Assembly (NCBI GenBank): GCA_000737985.1
Contig: JNVT01000135.1
Location: 1-64,000 of the forward strand
Reading direction: 5' to 3'
DNA: 64,000 bases
Origin: Gammaproteobacteria bacterium MFB021
Lineage (GTDB): Bacteria > Pseudomonadota > Gammaproteobacteria > Pseudomonadales > Halomonadaceae
Made by a program: the position numbers and the translations under genes. Below, in pieces: positions 27,091 through 34,390 of this stretch; positions within the stretch are counted from its first letter, which is position 1, and each line of letters starts with the position of its first letter. The notes under the pieces were generated by a model that ran no database searches, was not told the DNA's origin, and saw nothing but the letters and a program-made list of their open reading frames with translations.

Positions 27091-27270
27091 TTAGAGGGTG
27101 TTTACGAAATGCCTGCTTTCGCCCATACGGCGTTAAAAATAGTCTGGAACCCCAGCCCGGTCCGTTTTCACAAATTCTTGCCTTTCCTAGCCTTCACTCG
27201 TCAGCTTTTCAGACATCACTTAAGTAAAGAACCACAAGGCGGCGGCAGCCTCAAATAAACCTCAACACCA
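27091..27270. other. Short non-coding stretch at the right end of the island
   Basis: About 180 bp without a supported gene separates the IS5 right end from the stop codon of the Thr-rich gene. The frame beginning at 27067 has no recognisable product. The block looks like further insertion-sequence debris but could not be assigned. Confidence 0.35.
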
Positions 27271-27379
27271 TCAATCGACCCGGGTGGATGAGCCGGAAGA
27301 GGGGCGCGTCGGCGTGGAGCGCGTGGTCGTAGTGGTGGTCGTTGTGGTCGAGCGGGTGGTGGTCGAGCTGGCGCCCGGT
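27271..27379. repeat. Right direct repeat of the island, within the 3' end of the Thr-rich gene
   Basis: 27271-27314 and 27366-27379 match 20671-20712 and 20722-20735. The exact 18-bp core is at 27290-27307. This is the intact copy, as it forms the last codons and stop of the gene at 27271-27735. Confidence 0.75.
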
Positions 27380-27735
27380 CCGCCATCGCCGCTCGGCGCA
27401 TCGGGATCGCAGACCCGTCGCGCGGTGGAGATGGTGGTGCCGCCGTCACGGCCATGGCAGATCGTGCCGCCGGCCGAGTCGTCACGCACCGGTGGCGGAT
27501 TGGGCGCGGTATTGATGCCCGGCACCACCTGAATCTCCAGGCGCCGCGGCACGTAGTCTGCGCGTCCGTCGTGGTTGTTGTCGGGCAGATACACGCGCTT
27601 GCCGGTGTGCGGGTCGACACCGGTGACGCCCTGCGCCAGGGCGACGCCGGCCGCGGGCAGCGCCGTCATCAGGGCCAGGCCCAGCGTCAGTGCCGCCTTG
27701 GCCAGCGGGCGACGGGATCGCGATAGCTTGGACAT
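27271..27735 (-). CDS. Secreted Thr/Ser-rich low-complexity protein
   Basis: A 154-aa protein of no recognised family. A signal peptide occupies residues 1-35 (ALMTALPAAGVALAQG). A short conserved-looking part follows (VDPHTGKRVYLPDNNHDGRADYVPRRLEIQVVPG, resembling a calcium-binding-like D-N-N-H-D-G-R-D loop). Two cysteines (ICHG, RVCD) come next, then a tail with an unbroken run of threonines and TTTRST/STPTRPSSGSS repeats. The tail coding sequence is itself a tandem array, which may vary in length. The 3' end coincides with the island boundary. Function is unknown. Confidence 0.65.
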   Translation of the reverse strand: MSKLSRSRRPLAKAALTLGLALMTALPAAGVALAQGVTGVDPHTGKRVYLPDNNHDGRADYVPRRLEIQVVPGINTAPNPPPVRDDSAGGTICHGRDGGTTISTARRVCDPDAPSGDGGPGASSTTTRSTTTTTTTTTRSTPTRPSSGSSTRVD

Positions 27736-27800
27736 GCTCCACCTCGAAGTTGGCGGGAAAGGCCTTCAGCATAGCCCACCTGGGCCGTGGCCGGCTCGGC

Positions 27801-28664
27801 TCAGTGGTCCGCCAGCAGCCAGTCCCACAGCGCCGCCGCCGGCGCGCGCAGCTGACGGCTGGCCGGGCGCACCAGCCAGAACGCTTCGTCAGTGGCCATG
27901 TCCAGGGCGAAGGGCGCCACCAGATCGCGGCTTGCCTCGAGCAGACGTCGGTGGGAGAGCGCGATCCCGCCGCCGTAGCCGGCCAGCGCCAGGGTGGTCA
28001 CGTGGGTATCGCAGATCATCGCCCGGCAGCGCTGCTCGAGCCCGGCGACACCTGCCAGAGCCAGCCAGCTCGGCCAGCCGGCGGCGAACCCCGCGGCGTG
28101 CAGCAGCGTCTCGCCGGCCAGGTCGGCGGGCTCGCCCAGGCGCTGCGCCAACGCCGCGCTGCACACCGGCAGCAGGCGTTCTTCCCCCAGGCACTGCGCG
28201 GTGAGATCGGGCCATTCGCCGTGGCCATAGCGCAGCTCCATATCCACCCCTTCGGCACCGAAGTCATCCGCCCAGATCGCGCTCACCAGGCGCAGGGTGA
28301 CCTGCGGATGCGCCTGCTGGAAGCGCAGCAGGCGCGGCGCCAGCCAAGTCTGCTGCAGTGCCGGCGTGGCGCGCAGGGTGACCGGCGCATCGGGGCTCGG
28401 CCCGAACACCTCGGCGGTGCCTTCGGCCAGCCGCGCGAAGGCGTCCTGCACGCTGGGCAGCCAGGCGCGCCCGGCCGGTGTGAGCGCCAGACTGCGCGGA
28501 TGGCGCACGAACAGCGGCTGCCCGACACGATCCTCGAGCAGCCGAATGCGCTGACTGATCGCGGACTGGGTGACCCCCAGCTCACGCCCCGCGGCGGTGA
28601 AGCTGAGGGTGCGCGCAGCCGCCTCGAACGCGTGTAGCCAGAGCACCGGGGGTAGCTGAGACAT
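27801..28664 (-). CDS. LysR-family regulator (GcvA-like)
   Basis: The N-terminal helix-turn-helix (FTAAGRELGVTQSAISQRIRLLEDRVG, about 23-49) is followed by a substrate-binding domain. The WLHAFEAAARTLSFTAAGRELGVT start is characteristic of the GcvA-like subgroup. At 287 aa it is slightly short but complete. It is divergent from the gamma-butyrobetaine hydroxylase gene with 252 bp between them, so it likely controls that gene and the following betaine/carnitine receptor. The inducer is not known. Confidence 0.9.
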   Translation of the reverse strand: MSQLPPVLWLHAFEAAARTLSFTAAGRELGVTQSAISQRIRLLEDRVGQPLFVRHPRSLALTPAGRAWLPSVQDAFARLAEGTAEVFGPSPDAPVTLRATPALQQTWLAPRLLRFQQAHPQVTLRLVSAIWADDFGAEGVDMELRYGHGEWPDLTAQCLGEERLLPVCSAALAQRLGEPADLAGETLLHAAGFAAGWPSWLALAGVAGLEQRCRAMICDTHVTTLALAGYGGGIALSHRRLLEASRDLVAPFALDMATDEAFWLVRPASRQLRAPAAALWDWLLADH

Positions 28665-28916
28665 AGTGACTCTCTTGCAGTTCGAGTGGACCGGAAGACG
28701 CTTTCACGCACCGACTGGCGGACGATATCGGACACAGCCTACACGTTCTCTGAAATAAGCCCGGCATTAGCCCAGCTTGGCCTTAGCCGATAGATTAATC
28801 GTTTGTCACGCTTTGTCACTCTCCGCATCCTGTTTCGATATCGCGAGACGTGAGGCGTCGATGCGCCTATCGCTCGCCCGGCGTTCTGCCGCTCATTCCT
28901 CATTCACCTGCAAGAG

Positions 28917-30167
28917 ATGGTCACGCCATCGGGAGTTCGAGTCTTGTCATCCGGTAATGCCTTCCACACCGCTTCTGCCGCGGACGCCGACACGCGCCTC
29001 GAGATGGCCGAGCTGCGCCGCTATCGCCAGGGCGAGGGCGCGCCCGACGTGGCGCTGGTGGAGGCCAGGCGGCAGTCACGCCGGGTAGTGCTGACCTGGG
29101 CCGATGGCAGCCAAGGCGAGTTTCCCCAGCGCTGGCTGCGCGATCACTGCGCTTGCTCGGCGTGCCGCCACCCGCTGACCCGAGAGCGGCTCTACTCGCT
29201 GCTCGACGACCCGCTGTGGGTCAATCTCGGCAGCGACGACGCCATAGCCGAGCTGGAGGTCGCCGCCGACCGCCTGAGCCTGACCTGGGCCGACGGCCAT
29301 CGTTCCTGTTTCGATGCCGGCTGGCTGCACCAGCGCCGTCCCGGCCGGGCGCTGGGCACCCTGCTGCCCCGCGCCGAGCCGTGGCAGCCAGGCTTCGCCC
29401 CGCGCCACGTGGCCTATGCCGAGTTCAACGACAGCCAGGCCGGGCGCCGCCGCTGGATCGAGGCGCTGCTGCGCGATGGCCTGGTGCTGCTCGACGACGG
29501 CCCGCGCGAGCCGGAAACGGTTTCCCGCATCGCCGAACACATCGGCCCCCAGCGCGCCACCAACTTCGGCGCCCGCTTCGATGTACGCTCGGTACCCAAC
29601 CCGAACAACGCGGCCTATACCGCGATCGGCCTGGAGCTCCACACCGATCTGCCCAACTGGCGTCAGCCGCCGGACATCCAGCTGCTCTACTGCCTGGAGA
29701 ACGATGCCGAAGGCGGCGAATCGAGCTTCACCGACGGCTTTGCCGCGGCGCGCGAGCTGCGTCAGCGTGACCCGCAGGCGTTTCGGATGCTCAGCGAAAC
29801 GCCGATCGACTTCCGCTTTCAGGACGATGGTCACGATATCGCCGTGCGTCAGCCGGTCATCGACCTGGATGCCACCGGTGAGCCGCGCGAAATCCGCTTC
29901 AACAACTGGATTCGTGACACCCTGAGCCTGCCGCTAGCGCAGATCGACGCCTGGTACGACGCTTACCACGCCTTCTGGCAGGTGCTGCGCGAGCCACAGC
30001 GTCGAGTCGAGCTGACTCTGGCGCCGGGGCAGATGGTGGCGTTCGACAATCGCCGCGTGCTGCATGGGCGTAACGCCTTCGACCCCAATACCGGCAAGCG
30101 TCATCTCCAGGGCACCTATCTCGATCTCGACATGCTGCAGTCGCATCTGCGCGTGCTGACACGCTGA
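28917..30167 (+). CDS. Gamma-butyrobetaine hydroxylase (2-oxoglutarate dioxygenase)
   Basis: Iron/2-oxoglutarate oxygenase converting gamma-butyrobetaine to L-carnitine. The N-terminal DUF971-type zinc domain has RWLRDHCACSACRHPLTRER with its Cys/His ligands, and a TauD catalytic domain follows. The catalytic domain has HTD iron ligands in LELHTDLPNW, the distal histidine in DNRRVLHGRNAF, and the 2-oxoglutarate arginine just after it. The domain order and 416-aa length fit BBOX-type enzymes. ATG 28917 is used; ATG 29004 (MAELRRYRQ) also fits and neither has a clear ribosome site. A betaine/carnitine receptor gene follows on the same strand, supporting quaternary-amine metabolism. Confidence 0.87.
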   Translation: MVTPSGVRVLSSGNAFHTASAADADTRLEMAELRRYRQGEGAPDVALVEARRQSRRVVLTWADGSQGEFPQRWLRDHCACSACRHPLTRERLYSLLDDPLWVNLGSDDAIAELEVAADRLSLTWADGHRSCFDAGWLHQRRPGRALGTLLPRAEPWQPGFAPRHVAYAEFNDSQAGRRRWIEALLRDGLVLLDDGPREPETVSRIAEHIGPQRATNFGARFDVRSVPNPNNAAYTAIGLELHTDLPNWRQPPDIQLLYCLENDAEGGESSFTDGFAAARELRQRDPQAFRMLSETPIDFRFQDDGHDIAVRQPVIDLDATGEPREIRFNNWIRDTLSLPLAQIDAWYDAYHAFWQVLREPQRRVELTLAPGQMVAFDNRRVLHGRNAFDPNTGKRHLQGTYLDLDMLQSHLRVLTR

Positions 30168-30214
30168 GAGACCGCACCACCGCTAGCCCTTACCCGCTAT
30201 CAAGGAGAACGACA

Positions 30215-31156
30215 ATGAGATATGCGACCACCCTGTCCGCCCTGCTCTTGGGCACCGGCCTGAGCCTGAGCGCCATGCCGGCGGCCCAGGCTGCGGACGA
30301 CACCATCGTCTTCGGCGCGCCGGCCTGGCCCGGTATCAGCGTCAAGACCGAGATCGCCAGCCAGTTGCTGAGCGCGCTCGGCTACCGCCCCAAGACCGAG
30401 GAGATCGGGCTGCAGGTGATCTACCAGGGCCTTGACAGCGGTGACGTCGACCTCTTCCTGGGGGCCTGGCTGCCGGCCCAGCAGCCGATGCTGGCGCCGC
30501 TGGAGGAGAAGGGCAGCGTGCGCCGCCTGGCCACCAACGTGACCGGCGCGCAGATGACGTTGGCGGTGCCCGAGTATGTCTACGACAGCGGCATCACCTC
30601 GTTCGCCGACCTCGATGCCCATCGCGACGAGTTCAGCGGCGAGATCTATGGCTTCGGCGCCGGCTCGGCGGCGAGCGAGATCCTGAACAAGGCGATCGAC
30701 GCCGACACCTGGGGGTTGGGTGATTGGACGCTGGTCGACACCAGCACCGTGGGCATGCTCAGCGCGGTCAAGAGCCATATCGACAACCACGAGCCGATCG
30801 TATGGGTCGGCTGGAAGCCGCACTGGATGAACCTCGAGTTTCCCATGCAATACCTGAGCGACAGCAAGAATCTGTTCGGCAAGGGCAATGGCGCCAGCGA
30901 CGTGCGCACGCTGATCGCCAGCAAATACGCCGAGGCGCACCCCAACCTGGTGACCTTCTTCGATCAGTTCACCTTCTCCTCGGCAGAGCAGAGCTGGATG
31001 ATCCAGCAGTACGGTCAGGTCGGCGAGTCGCAGCAGGCAGTGGCCAAGGCGTGGATCACCGCGCATCCGGAAGAGGTTCAGGCGATGCTGAAGGGCGTCG
31101 AAACCACCACCGGCGAGCCCGCCTGGCCGGCGGTGAAGGCAGCGTTCTCGCTGTGA
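30215..31156 (+). CDS. Glycine betaine/carnitine ABC substrate-binding protein (OpuAC/ProX type)
   Basis: The 313-aa precursor has a signal peptide ending PAAQAAD (about residue 27). The OpuAC domain (PF04069) is recognisable from IVFGAPAWPGISVKTEIASQLL, LFLGAWLPAQQP and VWVGWKPHWMN, where the Trp residues form the aromatic cage for a trimethylammonium head group. It lies 47 bp after the hydroxylase with AAGGAG before its ATG. No permease or ATPase gene follows, so it must share a transporter encoded elsewhere. Ligand candidates are carnitine, gamma-butyrobetaine and betaine. Confidence 0.9.
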   Translation: MRYATTLSALLLGTGLSLSAMPAAQAADDTIVFGAPAWPGISVKTEIASQLLSALGYRPKTEEIGLQVIYQGLDSGDVDLFLGAWLPAQQPMLAPLEEKGSVRRLATNVTGAQMTLAVPEYVYDSGITSFADLDAHRDEFSGEIYGFGAGSAASEILNKAIDADTWGLGDWTLVDTSTVGMLSAVKSHIDNHEPIVWVGWKPHWMNLEFPMQYLSDSKNLFGKGNGASDVRTLIASKYAEAHPNLVTFFDQFTFSSAEQSWMIQQYGQVGESQQAVAKAWITAHPEEVQAMLKGVETTTGEPAWPAVKAAFSL

Positions 31157-31313
31157 TCCACACTGGCTGAGGCCGCACCGGGCGGTGCGCCGAGCGCGCC
31201 CCGCCATCGCGGCAAACAAGCGTTACATTTTTTCGCGATTTTTTTGACCCCAGCGGGAACTATCCCGCACGCAGGCACTCTGAGTCAGTGTTCCCTTGAA
31301 TGATCCCTTACTT

Positions 31314-31342
31314 GCCCACCATCCCCTGGTGGGCATTTTTTT
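31314..31342 (+). terminator. Rho-independent terminator after the betaine/carnitine receptor gene
   Basis: Stem gcccacc/ggtgggc (7 bp) with a 7-nt loop, followed by a run of T (attttttt). It lies 157 bp after the stop of the receptor gene and before the convergent LysR gene. Confidence 0.8.
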
Positions 31343-31417
31343 GTCTGGCCGTTTCTCCGGGCCACACCCAGGCGCAGCACGGCAAGGGGCAGAACGCCGG
31401 TACGCGTCTTACTCAAA

Positions 31418-32332
31418 CTAGGGTAACGGCGGCACCCGCCCCGCCATTTCCCCCACCATGAACTCCGCGAAGCGTTTGACCCGCAAACTCTCACGCGCAC
31501 GCGCGCTGTAGAGCAGATGGAAATCCGCGGCCACGCCGCGCCATTCGGGCAGCAGCTCGACCAGCTCGCCGCGGGCGAGCAGCTCATGCACGTCCCACCA
31601 GGAGCGCAGCAGCACACCGTGGCCGTCACGCGCCAGCCGGGTCATCGCCTCGCCGTCGTTGCTCGACAGCCGGCCATGTACGCGCACCGTGCGCTGCTCA
31701 CGTGGGTCGGCCACGGCCTCGAAGCGCCACAGCGCATAGTCGGTGTCGTTCTCACGGATCACCAGACAGTCGTGCTGGGCCAGATCCTCCGGCGATCGCA
31801 GCGGTGGCCGGCTGGCGAGATAGGCCGGCGCCGCACACAGGATACGGCGGTTGGCGAGCAGCCGTCGGGCGACCCAGCGTGCGTCCGGCGGCTCACCCAC
31901 TCGGATGTGGATATCCACGTCCTGAGCGTCGAGTCTGCGGGGGAAATTGCTCAGCTCCAGCTGCAGCGAGAGCTGAGGGTGGCAGGCAGCGAAGCGCGAC
32001 AGCAGCGGCGCCACATGGCGCCGGCCAAAACCGAAGGTGGCATTGACGTGCAGCCGACCGCTCAGCGCCGAGCCCTGCTCGCGCAGCGAGTTCTCGAGCT
32101 CGCCGAGATCGTCGAGGATCAGCGCGCCGCGCTGCAGGTAGCGCTCCCCCTCGGGAGTAAGCGTCAGGCGCCGGGTGGTACGAATCGCCAGCGTCACGCC
32201 CAGCCGCTGCTCCAGCTGCTGCAAGCGCTTGCTGACCGCGGAGAGTGACAGCCCCAGCTCGCGCGCCGCTCCGGTCAGGCTGCGCGCCCGGGCGATATGC
32301 TGGAAAAAGGCCAGATCGTCGAGCGCCGCCAC
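31418..32332 (-). CDS. LysR-family regulator (DmlR-like)
   Basis: The 304-aa protein has an N-terminal helix-turn-helix (SLTGAARELGLSLSAVSKRLQQLEQRLG) and a standard LysR effector domain (ILCAAPAYLASRPPLRSPEDL). Its closest group by eye is DmlR/CrgA. GTG 32332 has GGAG at the right spacing; GTG 32344 is an alternative. It is divergent from a D-malate/tartrate dehydrogenase gene with 149 bp between them, the arrangement of dmlR-dmlA in E. coli, so it probably activates that gene when the substrate is present. Confidence 0.88.
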   Translation of the reverse strand: MAALDDLAFFQHIARARSLTGAARELGLSLSAVSKRLQQLEQRLGVTLAIRTTRRLTLTPEGERYLQRGALILDDLGELENSLREQGSALSGRLHVNATFGFGRRHVAPLLSRFAACHPQLSLQLELSNFPRRLDAQDVDIHIRVGEPPDARWVARRLLANRRILCAAPAYLASRPPLRSPEDLAQHDCLVIRENDTDYALWRFEAVADPREQRTVRVHGRLSSNDGEAMTRLARDGHGVLLRSWWDVHELLARGELVELLPEWRGVAADFHLLYSARARESLRVKRFAEFMVGEMAGRVPPLP

Positions 32333-32481
32333 GCCATTCTCCACCTGTATTCAACAATGGCTTGCATGATAGCCCGATTATCGCCGCGATAAGAGGGCAT
32401 ACACTGCAGACAGCGAAACGAACGGCACTGGCACTCAAGAAGCGTGCTCCGTCCTCCCATCGACTTACTGAGGTAACTCCC

Positions 32482-33558
32482 ATGGCTAGCCAGACCCATC
32501 GCATCGCCGTCATCCCCGGCGACGGCATCGGTACCGAAGTGGTGCCGGAAGGCCTGCGCGTACTCGAGGCCGCCGCGCGCCGTTTCGATATCGCGCTCGA
32601 GTTCGAGACGTTCGACTTCGGTAGCTGCGACTACTACCTCGAACACGGTCAGATGCTGCCGGACGACTGGTTCGACACTCTGTCGCGGTTCGACGCCATC
32701 TTCTACGGGGCGGTGGGCTGGCCGGAGAAAGTACCCGACCATATCTCGCTGTGGGGCTCGCTGCTGCAGTTCCGGCGCCATTTCGACCAGTACATCAACC
32801 TGCGCCCCTGCCGGCTGATGCCGGGCATCAAGAGCCCGCTGGCGGACCGCCACCCCGGCGACATCGACTTCTACGTGGTGCGCGAGAATACCGAGGGTGA
32901 GTACTCGAGCATCGGCGGCAAGATCTTCGAGGGCACCGAGCGCGAGACGGTGATGCAGGAGACGGTGATGACGCGTACCGGGGTGGATCGGGTGCTCAAG
33001 TACGCCTTCGAGCTGGCCCAGAGCCGCCCGCGCAAGAAGCTGACCTCGGCGACCAAGTCCAACGGCATTTCGATCACCATGCCCTACTGGGACGAGCGGG
33101 TGAAAGCGATGGCCTCGCACTACCCCGAGATCGGCGTGGATCAGTTCCATATCGATATCCTGACCGCCAATTTCGTCCTGCACCCGGACTGGTTCGACGT
33201 CGTCGTCGCCAGCAACCTGTTCGGCGACATTCTTTCCGACCTCGGCCCGGCCTGTACCGGCACCATCGGCATCGCGCCCTCGGCCAACATCAACCCCGAG
33301 GGCAAGTTCCCCAGCCTGTTCGAACCGGTCCACGGCAGCGCCCCGGATATCGCCGGCAAGGGCATTGCCAATCCGATCGGCCAGATCTGGTGCGGCGCGA
33401 TGATGCTCGAACATCTGGGGCACGACGCCGCCGGCGCCGCCATCGTCAGCGCCATCGAACGCGTGCTGGCCAGCGACGACCGCACGCTGCTCACCCCGGA
33501 CATCAAGGGCCAGGGCACTACCGAAAGCCTGGGTCGGGCAATCGCCGAAGCACTTTGA
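32482..33558 (+). CDS. Tartrate / D-malate dehydrogenase (decarboxylating)
   Basis: NAD-dependent beta-decarboxylating dehydrogenase of the isopropylmalate dehydrogenase superfamily, 358 aa. Marks of the DmlA/TtuC branch are HRIAVIPGDGIGTEVVPEGLRVLE, GAVGWPEKVPDHISLWGSLL, INLRPCRLMPG and VRENTEGEYSSIGG. The metal-binding aspartates are in VVASNLFGDILSDLG. It converts D-malate to pyruvate, or tartrate to oxaloglycolate or glycerate. ATG 32482 is preceded by GAGGTAACTCC. Regulation by the divergent LysR protein is likely. Confidence 0.92.
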   Translation: MASQTHRIAVIPGDGIGTEVVPEGLRVLEAAARRFDIALEFETFDFGSCDYYLEHGQMLPDDWFDTLSRFDAIFYGAVGWPEKVPDHISLWGSLLQFRRHFDQYINLRPCRLMPGIKSPLADRHPGDIDFYVVRENTEGEYSSIGGKIFEGTERETVMQETVMTRTGVDRVLKYAFELAQSRPRKKLTSATKSNGISITMPYWDERVKAMASHYPEIGVDQFHIDILTANFVLHPDWFDVVVASNLFGDILSDLGPACTGTIGIAPSANINPEGKFPSLFEPVHGSAPDIAGKGIANPIGQIWCGAMMLEHLGHDAAGAAIVSAIERVLASDDRTLLTPDIKGQGTTESLGRAIAEAL

Positions 33559-33624
33559 TGGCGACGCGACCGGCGAGCACTGGAGTCACGGTGCTCCGCC
33601 GGGGCGCGCGACGGTAGAGGCCGG

Positions 33625-34362
33625 TCAGCTGGCAGTACGCATCAAACGATACTGCTGCTCCAGCTCGTGGTAGAGCGCCGCGTAGAGTGGCTGGAATGTC
33701 TGGCTGAGTTCGTGCTCGGCGCGTCGCTGGTCGATATAGAATGCCGCCCGCACCCCGAGCAGCTCGACGGTCGGACTCACCTGCGCGAAGCGCAACCCGG
33801 CCCTGGCCAGCAGGCGCTGAAAGCGTGGCTCGATCATCGCCAGAACGTGAGGCCGGCAAAGCAGACCACTCAGGGCAGTAGCGCATAGGTTGAGCGCGAT
33901 ACCGAGGGTCATGAACGTCTGGCGACCGTGTCGCTGCAGCAGCTGCTTCTCCTGCGCCGATGCGCGCTCGCCTCCCCCGCCACCTGTACGAAAATAGTGG
34001 GGAATGGCGACACGCGATATTTCGCAAAGATGCGTCCTGGAGAGCGGGACGTCGCCCATGTCGATGGTGATGCCCAAGTGCGAGCAGTGTTCTTCGACGG
34101 GAAGAATGACCGTCTCGCCGTCATCTCCCGTCGCCTTGACCACCCGTAGACACCCGACGACCATCCCTGTTTCGCGATGCGCCACGAGACAGTGCAGAGC
34201 GTTGTCATCGAAGGCGTCCCGTTCGACGCGATCACGCTGGTCGATGCTGAAAAAACCGAGCTCCTCGCAAAACACTCGATGACGCAGCTGAAAAGCACAC
34301 CGCTTGTCGTCTTCGGACAATGCCAACCTGAAGTGGAAAATCGTCAGCAATGCGTCCGTCAC
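33625..34362 (-). CDS. PEP-CTERM/exosortase-associated acyltransferase-like protein
   Basis: The region LRHRVFCEELGFF followed by DNALHCLVAHRETGMVVGCLRVV and CEISRVAIPHYFR resembles the autoinducer-synthase-related acyltransferase family linked to exosortase systems (TIGR03694). Its members have the LuxI-like N-acyltransferase fold. GTG 34362 is used (245 aa), because a start before 34391 would overlap the preceding GGDEF-EAL gene extensively. The frame is open up to ATG 34500, so the start is uncertain. It follows the c-di-GMP gene on the same strand. No exosortase or PEP-CTERM protein is in the window, so its acyl product and acceptor are unknown. Confidence 0.7.
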   Translation of the reverse strand: MTDALLTIFHFRLALSEDDKRCAFQLRHRVFCEELGFFSIDQRDRVERDAFDDNALHCLVAHRETGMVVGCLRVVKATGDDGETVILPVEEHCSHLGITIDMGDVPLSRTHLCEISRVAIPHYFRTGGGGGERASAQEKQLLQRHGRQTFMTLGIALNLCATALSGLLCRPHVLAMIEPRFQRLLARAGLRFAQVSPTVELLGVRAAFYIDQRRAEHELSQTFQPLYAALYHELEQQYRLMRTAS

Positions 34363-34390
34363 ACCAGTGATCGAGCGGGCCCGCGAGCAC

